Shown here: one piece after another, positions 36,887 through 44,890 of the stretch
How positions within the stretch are numbered: position 1 is the first letter of the stretch
Layout: each line of letters begins with the position of its first letter
Assembly (NCBI GenBank): GCA_963696875.1
Contig: CAVOLQ010000001.1
Span: 682,001-746,000, forward strand
Direction: 5' to 3'
DNA: 64,000 nucleotides
Source of the DNA: Albibacterium sp963696875
GTDB lineage: Bacteria; Bacteroidota; Bacteroidia; Sphingobacteriales; Sphingobacteriaceae
The notes under the pieces: model-generated
Database searches by the model: none
Told to the model about the DNA's origin: nothing
Seen by the model: the letters and a program-made list of their open reading frames with translations, nothing else
Position numbers and translations under genes: made by a program

Positions 36887-37298
36887 ATGAAAAAATTACC
36901 CGTACTCGACTATTTAAAACACATGATTGCAGGCACTTTAACACCTGACATGACAACACAAATGAAATACCCCACGCCAATTTCAGAAACGTTAAAAATA
37001 AAACTTATCGAAATAGATCTGTCAAAGGCTACCGTTGAAATTGATGCAAGGGCTGAACTCCACAGCAACCAACAGGGAACGATACATGGAGGATTACTAT
37101 GTGAACTAGCCGACGCCGCCATTGGTACAGCCCACTCAACCACCATTGATGAAGGTCCGTGCAGTAGCGGAACCATTACAAAAGGGCAGAACAATTACAC
37201 ACTATAAATGTGAAATTATTCGTGAAGACGGTAAAGTTGCAGCCGCTATTACCAGTACTGTAATGACTTTGAGAGGAGAACAAGCAAAAGGAAGATAA
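36887..37298 (+). pseudogene. PaaI-family hotdog thioesterase, internally deleted and frameshifted
   Basis: The first frame (36887-37207) matches the PaaI thioesterase start up to GTIHGGLLCELADAAIGTAH, then runs into TAA. The true C-terminus follows in the +1 frame up to 37298 (KGRTITHYKCEIIREDGKV, then TSTVMTLRGEQAKGR). Compared with the family, about 25 residues covering the central beta strands are missing at the junction near 37160, plus a frame change. Hence not functional as a thioesterase. It would have been the partner of the ketoacyl synthase. Confidence 0.8.
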
Positions 37299-37474
37299 AT
37301 GCCCGAATCGAGCACTGATTTTCTGTTACGATGCCGACCATATTACCGACCATGTTGAAAAATAGAGCTTTGTTGAATTTTGATAAACGACAGGTGTTTC
37401 AAATGTTTTACACGTAGAATGGAGAGCTGAGAATTAAACCGGCTTTCGAAATGATGCCAATAGCGTTTGTGGTT

Positions 37475-37661
37475 TCAATCCATCTTAATGTTTACTGCTA
37501 CGGCTCGTTCGCTGTTTAAGACACTGGATAGCATTGCTACACCTTGTTCAGTGAAAGCAAAAGGAGTGGCAGGGCTAAATTTTACCCCTTCTGGGAGGTT
37601 ATCACAGATTGTGATAAGCTCACGCCATTCATCTTTCGTAAGCTGAAACATAAAATCGTTT
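37475..37661 (-). pseudogene. ORF6N-domain gene, 3' part (split by the RIT element)
   Basis: From the junction, the minus strand codes DFMFQLTKDEWRELITICDN and then TPFAFTEQGVAMLSSVLNSE, ending at a stop after VAVNIKMD. This is the second half of an ORF6N (phage antirepressor-type DNA-binding) domain. It joins in frame to the part at 41185-41316 once the inserted element and one direct repeat are removed. The stop comes soon after the domain, so the gene may already have been shortened before insertion. In 37299-37474 downstream there is only a relic with the TDHITDHVEK phrase seen again at 49680 (VTDHVIDH). Confidence 0.85.
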
Positions 37662-37756
37662 GTTATGTAAACAAAAGGATTATGTAAAGTATAAAGCGAT
37701 TGTTGCCTTTCCATCTATTCCTGAATGGATTTTAATGGAGTTTGCTTTACATAATC
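37662..37756. repeat. Left terminus of the RIT element
   Basis: Outer repeat GTTATGTAAAC (37662-37672), then GATTATGTAAAG (37679-37690), and 54 nt inward the inverted copy CTTTACATAATC (37745-37756). The 37662-37696 block is inverted at 41125-41158 with few mismatches. Confidence 0.85.
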
Positions 37757-37763
37757 CTTGCAG

Positions 37764-38783
37764 TTAAAAGCTATTTAACCAGGCTTTGAGACCCGTATTT
37801 CCTATCCACATTGCATCAACAACTTCGGCAGGTTTAACATTTATATATGCCTTTTCAAGAGCTTGCCTTTTTAGATTAGCATCCGCTTTGGCATATATCT
37901 CAGTGGTTTGGACAGATACATGGCCGAGAATGTCCCTGATGTAGACCAGGTTTATTCCAGCTTGCAGAAGATGCATCGCTTTAGAATGCCGCAAAGAATG
38001 ACAGCTTATCCTTTCAGGAATTAGACCCTGATCTTTCTCCCGTGCCATTTTCACATATTTAAACAGTATATTGGTAATGCCGGCCCTGGTTAGTTTTTGA
38101 TGATAGCTATTAGCAAAAAGTGGATACTGGTTTGCGAACGGCTCCATCAATTTCCATTCGGTCATATACTTTTTCAATATATCAACTTGATCATCTAATA
38201 GCGGAATAACCCGGCTTTTATTTCCCTTACCTTTCAAAAGGATGGTATGTGGTTTATTAAAGCGGACTGATGCAGGTGTAAGATCAATGATTTCCTGTAC
38301 CCGGGCGCCTGTATCGTACAACAAAGATAATAATGCTAGATCCCGCCTGCCTTTCCTGATGCTAACATCAGGCTGTTGCAACAACAATCTAATGCCATCA
38401 ATTGTCAGGTAACTCATTACGGGCTTGCTCACCTTTTTAATCCGTATAGACATGATCTGTTGATATTCATGTAAGTAATCCGGTCGTTGGTATTGCACAT
38501 ATCTAAAAAACGAATGTATTGCAGCAAGCCTTTGATTTCTGGTTGCTGTACCTGATCTCCTTTCCGATTCCAGCCAGTCCAGGAACTCTACGATCAGCTT
38601 TTTAGTTATTGATATTAGCTCAAGCTTTTCTGGCTTAATGCCTTTTTTGCGTTCCATAAATGTTATCAGCAGAATAAATGTATCGCGATATGATACGACG
38701 GTATTTGCACTTAAGCCCCTTTCATGGGTCAGATATTTTGTAAAAAAATCCGTCAGGTATTTTGAGAAATCAGTAGGCTTCAT
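37764..38783 (-). CDS. RIT tyrosine recombinase C (third gene)
   Basis: Taken from the ATG at 38783 (MKPTDFSKYLTDFFTKYL), 339 residues; a TTG two codons earlier would add two. N-terminal SAM-like core-binding domain (about 5-100) and catalytic domain (about 120-330) with Arg in YDTGARVQEII, HSLRH, the GH of DILGHVSVQTTEIY and the Tyr nucleophile. It overlaps the second recombinase by 14 nt, so translation is coupled. In RIT elements the three enzymes are thought to act together. Confidence 0.92.
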   Translation of the reverse strand: MKPTDFSKYLTDFFTKYLTHERGLSANTVVSYRDTFILLITFMERKKGIKPEKLELISITKKLIVEFLDWLESERRSGTATRNQRLAAIHSFFRYVQYQRPDYLHEYQQIMSIRIKKVSKPVMSYLTIDGIRLLLQQPDVSIRKGRRDLALLSLLYDTGARVQEIIDLTPASVRFNKPHTILLKGKGNKSRVIPLLDDQVDILKKYMTEWKLMEPFANQYPLFANSYHQKLTRAGITNILFKYVKMAREKDQGLIPERISCHSLRHSKAMHLLQAGINLVYIRDILGHVSVQTTEIYAKADANLKRQALEKAYINVKPAEVVDAMWIGNTGLKAWLNSF

Positions 38784-39762
38784 ATTCAAGGCTTGGGAAA
38801 ACGTTTAAACATAATAAGTCGGCATTTTTAAGAAGACCAGGATACATCTCGGCAGTCAGCCTAACATACAGGTCTGTAGCTTTAAGGGATTGATGGCCTA
38901 AGAATGTGGAGATGATAGGTAGCGAGCAATATAAATCGAGTCCATCATCAACCATTCTTGCCAAAGAATGACAGGCTGTGGTATGCCTTATATCATGGAT
39001 TCTCGGACCTGAATGACAATGTGTACCACCAACAAAAGCAATTTCCGACTTTATTAATATCTTTCTGAACCAACGGTAAACGGATGACCATTTACAGGAT
39101 GAACCATTTAGTGTTACGAAGAAAGGGCTATCATCAGAAGTATCGATAGGGAGTTGATCTCTATATTCTAAGTATGTTTGGCATTCGATTGCTAACGAAC
39201 CTGAAAGTGGCACAGTTCGTTCCAAACCATTTTTACTGTCTTTCACTACAATATAGTTATCGATCAGGTTGAAGTCTTTATTTCTTAGCCCTAACGCTTC
39301 ATTGATACGTAACCCTGTACCATATAGGAACCTGATCAAAAGCGGCATCGAGAACACCGAAGAATTCATCTTCAGGCATTTTGTAGCTAATTCATCGCAA
39401 GCATTAAAGATATTTGCCATCTCTGTTTTTGAGAAAACATACGGAACAAAGGAATCTCTTTGTTTGGGCAGTTTGCCAACAAATGAACGGATATTGATAT
39501 TGCACAGATAAGAGGAAAACTGATTGATGCAAACACAACGCGCATATCGATAATTGTCAGATTCGTTGCCCATTTTTGCAAACCATTTATCCGATAGTTC
39601 TTTAGAAATACCAACAGTAGTTTCTCCTGCTTCAATGGTAAACCGGTCGAATTTGGCGAACAACTTTTCTTGCTCTAAGTACTTATAACCAAGACTTCTT
39701 TTAAAGGATACAAACTGTTCGATATGATTGGCATAAATGCCCCAGTAGTTTATTTTAGGCAT
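38770..39762 (-). CDS. RIT tyrosine recombinase B (second gene)
   Basis: The ATG at 39762 (MPKINYWGIYANHIEQF) is chosen because a strong AGGAGG sequence (39771-39776, minus strand) sits 8 nt before it, rare for this genome and therefore telling; the frame is open further up to 39813. 330 residues. Catalytic residues: Arg in YGTGLRINEAL, HDIRHTTACH, FLGHQSLKATDLY. It overlaps the first gene by 8 nt and the third by 14 nt. Confidence 0.92.
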   Translation of the reverse strand: MPKINYWGIYANHIEQFVSFKRSLGYKYLEQEKLFAKFDRFTIEAGETTVGISKELSDKWFAKMGNESDNYRYARCVCINQFSSYLCNINIRSFVGKLPKQRDSFVPYVFSKTEMANIFNACDELATKCLKMNSSVFSMPLLIRFLYGTGLRINEALGLRNKDFNLIDNYIVVKDSKNGLERTVPLSGSLAIECQTYLEYRDQLPIDTSDDSPFFVTLNGSSCKWSSVYRWFRKILIKSEIAFVGGTHCHSGPRIHDIRHTTACHSLARMVDDGLDLYCSLPIISTFLGHQSLKATDLYVRLTAEMYPGLLKNADLLCLNVFPSLEYEAY

Positions 39763-41011
39763 AAAAGTATCCTCCTTTCTGCGTATAAAACGATATGGGC
39801 ACCGTAGGAACATCTAATACGCAATGACGGAGTGATTGCAGATCAACACGTAAATAATACCGGGTTGTTTCAGTGTTTTCATGACCCAAAATTTCTGAAA
39901 TAACTGGCAGGGTAGTTTTATTTTCAAGCAGACGCCCGGCCAAACTATGTCTAAGCGCATGAGGCCCCCGTTTTTTATGTAATGTGTTTATATCTGTATT
40001 TGAAAAGGCTTGTTTTACTATCGTATAAATTGAAGTGGGCATCAGTTCTTTATACGGCGAAACAGCCAAAAGAAAAACATATGGGCTATTTGATTTTGGC
40101 CTGCCATATCTTAAGTAGTCAATGATGGCATTACCCACCTCCGGTAGCAGGGGTAATTCCAGTGCCCTGCCTGTTTTATACTGTGCCATCTTAATTGCGC
40201 TTTGCGTCCAATCAATATTACTGAATTGGATATTAGCTATATCAGAAGCCCTCAAGCCTAATTTTGCGGCCAATAATATAATCGCATAATTGCGTTTACC
40301 AGTAGCGCAAGCTCTATCGATGGAATCAATCAGTTTTACAACTTCAGCTGTTGCATAGGTGGAAGGTAGCTTCGCCTGTAGCCTATAACCGTTTTTAGGA
40401 ATGATCTTGGAATAATCGACATCAAGGATTTGCTGTTTATATAAGAAGCTAAAAAAGCCCCTGATAACAACTATGGTTCTACTTGCCGTTGCCTGCTTTT
40501 GTGGCTTAAAGCGTTTGAAATACATTAAGAGGTGCAGTTCATTTAGATCCTTTATCGACTGGATATTGTTCTGTATTAAATAATTCAAGAAATCAGACAG
40601 GTATAATCTGTATATATAGAGTGTCTGTTGGGAATACCTTTGAGCACATCGGTCAACGATGTATTCAGTCATCAGTTTACCCACCGAGCCTTCAAAAGCA
40701 ATTAGGGTATTTTTTATCCTTAGCACGATCCCAGTTTCTTGGAATTCAATGAGGTCATTGATAACCATTAAGTTCATCTTTTCATAGCCTGTTAGCGTTT
40801 TGAGGTCCTTATCTGCAAATAGATGAGACAAATAATCTTTACAAACAGTCGTATCTACCAAAACGATCTCATGTGTTAAAAGATAATTCTCGAACTTTCG
40901 CCAATACGTGCGGTAGCTTAAAATCGTATTGTCAGCCACTCTTCGATCATTTTTAAAATAAGCCCTGATCTCGCCTATGAGGTCTTCTAATTTCTTGGGT
41001 TTGTGTTTCAT
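39755..41011 (-). CDS. RIT tyrosine recombinase A (first gene)
   Basis: 418 residues, the longest of the trio, with an extended N-terminal region (two core-binding-like segments, about 1-200) and catalytic domain (about 220-405): Arg in LAAKLGLRASDIANI, HALRHSLAG, ILGHENTETTRYY. It is first in the minus-strand operon; about 50 nt of terminus separates it from the inner repeat at 41066. Downstream genes are coupled by overlap. Confidence 0.92.
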   Translation of the reverse strand: MKHKPKKLEDLIGEIRAYFKNDRRVADNTILSYRTYWRKFENYLLTHEIVLVDTTVCKDYLSHLFADKDLKTLTGYEKMNLMVINDLIEFQETGIVLRIKNTLIAFEGSVGKLMTEYIVDRCAQRYSQQTLYIYRLYLSDFLNYLIQNNIQSIKDLNELHLLMYFKRFKPQKQATASRTIVVIRGFFSFLYKQQILDVDYSKIIPKNGYRLQAKLPSTYATAEVVKLIDSIDRACATGKRNYAIILLAAKLGLRASDIANIQFSNIDWTQSAIKMAQYKTGRALELPLLPEVGNAIIDYLRYGRPKSNSPYVFLLAVSPYKELMPTSIYTIVKQAFSNTDINTLHKKRGPHALRHSLAGRLLENKTTLPVISEILGHENTETTRYYLRVDLQSLRHCVLDVPTVPISFYTQKGGYFYA

Positions 41012-41065
41012 TGATACAATATTTTGTTTGGGGCAACATCGCCCACTAACAAAAATATCGAGTAT

Positions 41066-41184
41066 GATTATGTAAAGTGAAATCTTTCAAATCCTGTCTA
41101 GAAGTAAATAGTAGGCATTAATAGCTTAAACTTTACATAATCATTTTGTTTACATAACAGAAGTTATGTAAAGCTTTGCATAAC
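41066..41184. repeat. Right terminus of the RIT element
   Basis: GATTATGTAAAG (41066-41077), its inverted copy CTTTACATAATC (41131-41142; 53-nt spacer, compared with 54 at the left end), GTTTACATAAC (41148-41158), then an extra near-perfect palindrome GTTATGTAAAG/CTTTGCATAAC (41163-41184) that has no counterpart at the left end. Confidence 0.82.
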
Positions 41185-41316
41185 GTTTGGAAACCTTTGC
41201 TGTTTTCGTTTGACCGCTTGATTAAGAGCACGATTTTCTACTTCATATAGTTTAGCGAGATTAAAATCCAGCATCACCTTCTGCCCCCTAATTTGGTAAA
41301 GGTATTTGCGGTACAT
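41164..41316 (-). pseudogene. ORF6N-domain gene, 5' part (split by the RIT element)
   Basis: Starts at the ATG at 41316; 44 native codons contain QIRGQKVMLDFNLAKLYEVE and NQAVKRKQQRFPN, the first half of an ORF6N domain. At 41184 the frame enters the element terminus and stops at 41164 (six foreign codons). The remainder of the domain lies at 37475-37661. This fragment is short and easy to miss. Confidence 0.85.
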
Positions 41317-41336
41317 CTAATCCATTAGCCGTTGTG

Positions 41337-41828
41337 TCACCTTTTTAGAATTAGTTTTTCTGTAGGCATTTTATTTTCGATTCCCATAGAATAAGGCTCA
41401 AAGCCCATTTTGGTTAATAGAGCTTTTGAGGCTTGATTGGCAGGGTCAATAATTCCAATAATGTCCAATTCGGGATGGGTGTTGGTGGCCATAGCGAGCA
41501 ATTTATTACATATTACTGTCCCAAATCCTTTTCGCCAATGTTCTTTCTTTAGAAGGTATCCGATTTCAAGAATTGAATTGTCATTTTTATACCGAACTAG
41601 CTTACAATCACCGATAAGCTGGTTTTCATGATTGAGCACTTTAAAATATCCAAGCGTTTCTTCCATTTTACCGATATTAATTATCGAGTTGAACTTTGTA
41701 CTCGCTTCATTTTCTGTCAATCCTTTTCCCGAGATATATTTCATTACTTCATCATCATTAACGAGCGTTTTGTAGTCATCAAAGTCAGTTAATGCGTACT
41801 TGATCAACGTTATTCTCTTTTCTTTCAT
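41337..41828 (-). CDS. GNAT-family N-acetyltransferase
   Basis: Start placed at the ATG at 41828 (MKEKRITLIKYALTDFDDY), giving 163 residues; a 16-residue upstream extension is in frame but atypical. RimJ/RimL-like GNAT fold with the acetyl-CoA motif EHWRKGFGTVICNKL (about 96-110), LEIGYLL before it and DPANQASKALLTKMGFEP after it. The acceptor is unknown. It lies 20 nt from the interrupted ORF6N gene. Confidence 0.87.
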   Translation of the reverse strand: MKEKRITLIKYALTDFDDYKTLVNDDEVMKYISGKGLTENEASTKFNSIINIGKMEETLGYFKVLNHENQLIGDCKLVRYKNDNSILEIGYLLKKEHWRKGFGTVICNKLLAMATNTHPELDIIGIIDPANQASKALLTKMGFEPYSMGIENKMPTEKLILKR

Positions 41829-42038
41829 TTTGATTTTACTTGGAGCTGCAATCAGCAAGCATTGTTGGATAAGCAAAACACGATTTTAGAACGGAAATGC
41901 AAATACTCATTTTTAATTACGATTGGAGCCAATTATGGTGCAATAATGATGCAATTGGTGCAATAATGATGGAATAAAAATACTCATTTTAATTACTATT
42001 AAACCAATAATGATTCAATTATGAGCCAATTGAACCAA

Positions 42039-42290
42039 TCATGAGCCAATCAAAATATAATTAGTTCCTACACCAACATCTCCAGAACGCAATAATACTT
42101 TATGTATTTCAATTAACTCTGTTAAATCTCTTGTAGCTGTTGCTTTAGACACTTTATTCAGCTCTTGATAATCACTATTTGTGATCTTTCCTTTTTCTTT
42201 CACAAAAAGGACCGCTTTTATTTGCCTTCCATTTAGTCCAAGTTTTATTTGATTGTTAGATGAAGATACTAATATTATTGGTAATTTAAA
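42039..42290 (-). pseudogene. AlbA_2/Fic-type winged-helix tail fragment
   Basis: One open minus-strand frame without a start codon reads NGRQIKAVLFVKEKGKITNS then DYQELNKVSKATATRDLTEL, ending VGVGTNYILIGS and a TGA. This is the C-terminal winged helix of AlbA_2 (RecG-like, ATP-binding) proteins. The rest of the gene is absent; the other side (42303 on) holds a piece of a related gene in opposite orientation. The 41880-42038 flank contains degenerate CCAAT/ATTGG-rich direct repeats. Confidence 0.6.
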
Positions 42291-42302
42291 AGGGTTTGTA
42301 AA

Positions 42303-42543
42303 GAGATTACCAATCCAGGAAGTTTAGTCAGTGCTATAAGTTCTGAAGATTTTGGTTTTAAAAGCCACAGGAACCCACTAATTTTCGGACTTTTTGAACG
42401 GATTCATATGGTAGAGCATTTGGTCTAGAGTGCCTAGGATAAGAAAAGCTATGCTGGAAAGCGACCTTCCTCCTCCTGAGTTTAGAACCGGAGATTTATT
42501 TACATTTATTCTGAGACTAAAGCCTAAAGGCGTGGAATATTAA
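42303..42543 (+). pseudogene. AlbA_2/HATPase_c_4-type protein fragment with frameshift
   Basis: Frame 1 reads EITNPGSLVSAISSEDFGFK then HRNPLIFGLFERIHMVEHL and stops at about 42429. The next frame continues SRVPRIRKAMLESDLPPPEF to a stop at 42541-42543. The order matches the GHKL-like C-terminal part of ATP-binding (RecG-like) transcriptional regulators (NPGxL...RNP...LxxAxLPPPEF). Truncated at both ends and frameshifted; non-functional. Confidence 0.7.
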
Positions 42544-42638
42544 ACACCACAAAAACGGCTACAGTTAAAAAAAGATGAGTAATTTGCCGGTCTAAATAAT
42601 AGTATAATTAGACAGACATCAAACCGTATAAGCCCATA

Positions 42639-43448
42639 ATGTCGTTCCCAAAAATACTTTTACTTTCTCTATTGATAAGCTTCAGTATAAAAGGCTTTTC
42701 CCAAACCGTCGACACCTTGATAGACGTGGGAACCCATAGATTGCATTTCAAAATAATAAAGGGAGAAGGGATACCTGTTGTTTTCGAATCAGGCGGAGGC
42801 AACGATGGAACGGTTTGGAATGACCTATTAAATCCCCTGAGCCAACAAATCGGCGCCCCTTTAATTACCTATGACCGCGCTGGCTTTGGTCAAAGTGGCA
42901 TAGATACAGCCAATATAAGTATAGCTTCCGAAGTAGAGGACTTAGAACTGGCCCTAAACAAGCTGGGGTATGATGATTGTTATTTCTTTGTGGCACATTC
43001 GCTTGGTGGAAACTATGCTATGAAGTTTATAGCCAACAATGAAAATAAGGTAAAAGGTGCGGTATTTATTGACGTAGTATCCCCGTATTTCATGACTGCA
43101 GAACGGGCTGCTTATACTAAGAATCTTTCCATGGGTGATCTGCAAGTTATTAAAGGAGAAAGTATCGGTTTATATCATTTGGTACAGAACTATGAAAACA
43201 CCAGTGAAGTGATGCGATCGGTATCTGAAAATATTAATATACCCTTGACCGTTATCGGTTCAGAAATCTCCCCGTTTGAAGGGAAGGTGCGCAGAAACTT
43301 TATAAAATCTCTGAAAAGATTCGCATTGGATAAGGATAACAGGAAATATGTTCTAGCAAAAAAAGCTGAACATTATGTGTTTTATGATGATCCACGTCTG
43401 GTAATCGATGAGATAGCTCAGCTGTACAAGAGTGTTAATAACGAATAA
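42639..43448 (+). CDS. Secreted alpha/beta hydrolase
   Basis: 269 residues with a signal peptide (about 1-22, ending KGFSQ). Fold motifs: VFESGGGNDGTVW (oxyanion region, about 50-62), YDRAGFGQSG (about 80-89), nucleophile elbow AHSLGGNYAM (about 124-133) and C-terminal His in KAEHYVFYDDP. Periplasmic or lipid-exported serine hydrolase; substrate unknown. The gene stands between relics and may be a passenger of the accessory region. Confidence 0.85.
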   Translation: MSFPKILLLSLLISFSIKGFSQTVDTLIDVGTHRLHFKIIKGEGIPVVFESGGGNDGTVWNDLLNPLSQQIGAPLITYDRAGFGQSGIDTANISIASEVEDLELALNKLGYDDCYFFVAHSLGGNYAMKFIANNENKVKGAVFIDVVSPYFMTAERAAYTKNLSMGDLQVIKGESIGLYHLVQNYENTSEVMRSVSENINIPLTVIGSEISPFEGKVRRNFIKSLKRFALDKDNRKYVLAKKAEHYVFYDDPRLVIDEIAQLYKSVNNE

Positions 43449-43864
43449 ATTATTTACACTTTACTTTTATATTTTTGGAAAGCTCTTCTCGCGCCCACTG
43501 GATAGGCACTGATGCAAGCAATAACTACCGCTTTGGCAAAAACAGCAGTAGGGTAAGCTTCAGCACATCGCTTCTAGAAAGAGCGGTTATTGGCGGATAG
43601 ATTAATAAATGACTAAGCATCCCTTATTACAGTAAAGGAGAAGTTAGTTCTAATTAAAGATTCATAATGACCATTTCATATCTATAGAGACCTTTGACTC
43701 CAGTTGTGGAAACAAAAAGTAATAGGTAAAATCTAGAAATTGAACGATGGCATTTTATCGCAAATAATCCATGGGGCTGGAGGAACGCTGCTTGGTTAAA
43801 TGCTAAAAATATTAGGCTTTTCGCTGTTTTATAACTATCTTGGTTTTCACCAATAATAACAGTT
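43449..43864. other. Gap, no gene; partial copy of a repeated motif
   Basis: No supported gene. At about 43743-43761 it contains TTGAACGATGGCATTTTAT, matching the start of the repeated modules at 46271 and 49437, but the promoter part that follows in those copies is absent here. Confidence 0.4.
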
Positions 43865-44737
43865 ATGAAAGAAAAAGTACTAAATAAGCCCAAGTTTATC
43901 AACCTGAGAACCGATTTCGGTTTTAAGAAGTTGTTTTTTGAAGATCCTAACAAGGATTTGTTGATTGCTTTTTTGAACGCCTTATTTAAAGGACGGAAAG
44001 TAATCAAAGATTTGACCTATAACAAGACCGAATATCCAGGTGATATTAAGACTGAGGGCAGCGCTATTTTCGATCTAGCTTGTACAGGAGAGAATGGAGA
44101 ACGTTTTATAATTGAAGTTCAGCGAACAAAAAAAGACAATTTCAAGAAAAGGGCATTATTCTATACCAGCCGTTTAATTAGTAGCCAAGCACCCATTGGA
44201 AATCGAGCAGTATGGAATTATGATATCGATGAAGTGTTTTTAGTTGCCTTATTAGATGGCTTTATACTAGAAGGAACTTCTGAAAAAGAATATTTGCATG
44301 ATATTTGCTTGTGTAACAGGGTAACAGGCGAGATTTTTTATGAAGGTTTGGGTTTTATTTATATAGAATTACTTAAGTTTGTAAAAGAAGAGCATGAACT
44401 TAAAACTGATTTAGATAAGTGGCTTTATGTTCTTAAGAATATGAATGACCTTGAAAAGATTCCGGTTTTTCTAAGGAAAACAATATTTGAAAAGGTCTTC
44501 AAGATTGCTACCTATAGTAACTTAACAGAGGAGGAAAAAATGCGGTACGATTTGGATTTGAAAAAACAGTGGGATGATTATAGCGCGCTTGAAACTGCTA
44601 AGCGTGAGGAAATTGAAAAAGTCGTGAAAAATCTGATTTTGAAATTCGGATTTAGTGATGAGCAGGCCGCTAGTGCAGCCGAGGTTTCTCTTGATTTCGT
44701 TCAAAAAGTACGATCATCGATAAAGAAAAGTAAATAG
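43865..44737 (+). CDS. Rpn-family recombination-promoting nuclease (PD-(D/E)XK)
   Basis: 290 residues. Signature DFGFKKLFFEDPNKDLLIAF (about 17-36), active-site region IFDLACTGENGERFIIEVQR (Asp plus ExQ, about 75-94), and the downstream AVWNYDIDEVFLVALL. The family (formerly PDDEXK_2 'transposase') is known in E. coli for Ca-stimulated DNA cleavage that promotes recA-independent recombination; large numbers occur in Bacteroidota genomes. Complete and probably active. Confidence 0.88.
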   Translation: MKEKVLNKPKFINLRTDFGFKKLFFEDPNKDLLIAFLNALFKGRKVIKDLTYNKTEYPGDIKTEGSAIFDLACTGENGERFIIEVQRTKKDNFKKRALFYTSRLISSQAPIGNRAVWNYDIDEVFLVALLDGFILEGTSEKEYLHDICLCNRVTGEIFYEGLGFIYIELLKFVKEEHELKTDLDKWLYVLKNMNDLEKIPVFLRKTIFEKVFKIATYSNLTEEEKMRYDLDLKKQWDDYSALETAKREEIEKVVKNLILKFGFSDEQAASAAEVSLDFVQKVRSSIKKSK

Positions 44738-44890
44738 CATATTTTTATGTATACAATTAAATGGGTTTGCTTGTAGAGCCTCATCCATTCATGACCCAGA
44801 GCATTTTTGAGGTTTGATTCAATCCCTGCCCCGTTCAATCGACGAGACGTAATGTTGTACATGAAAACTGCCAATTTTGTATAATTATTT

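Larger units (their letters stand above)
37662..41183 (-). mobile_element. Recombinase-in-trio (RIT) element
   Basis: About 3.5 kb containing three overlapping tyrosine recombinase genes in one orientation, flanked by long inverted repeats made from a repeated TTATGTAAA-type motif, and bordered by direct repeats CGTTT (37657-37661 and 41184-41188; GTTT if the outer C belongs to the element). It interrupts an ORF6N gene precisely: deleting the element and one repeat restores the frame. All three recombinases have intact catalytic residues, so the element could still be active. The arrangement is that of the known RIT elements. Confidence 0.88.

Noticed and set aside
37475..37714. Independent 79-residue gene
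   Set aside because: Its first 18 codons are RIT terminus sequence; the rest is the 3' half of a split ORF6N gene.
41940..42060. Recoded TGA codons in an AlbA_2 tail
   Set aside because: Reading through two TGA codons gives a plausible tail, but the sequence is a degenerate ATTGG repeat and the first TGA fits a normal end of the fragment.
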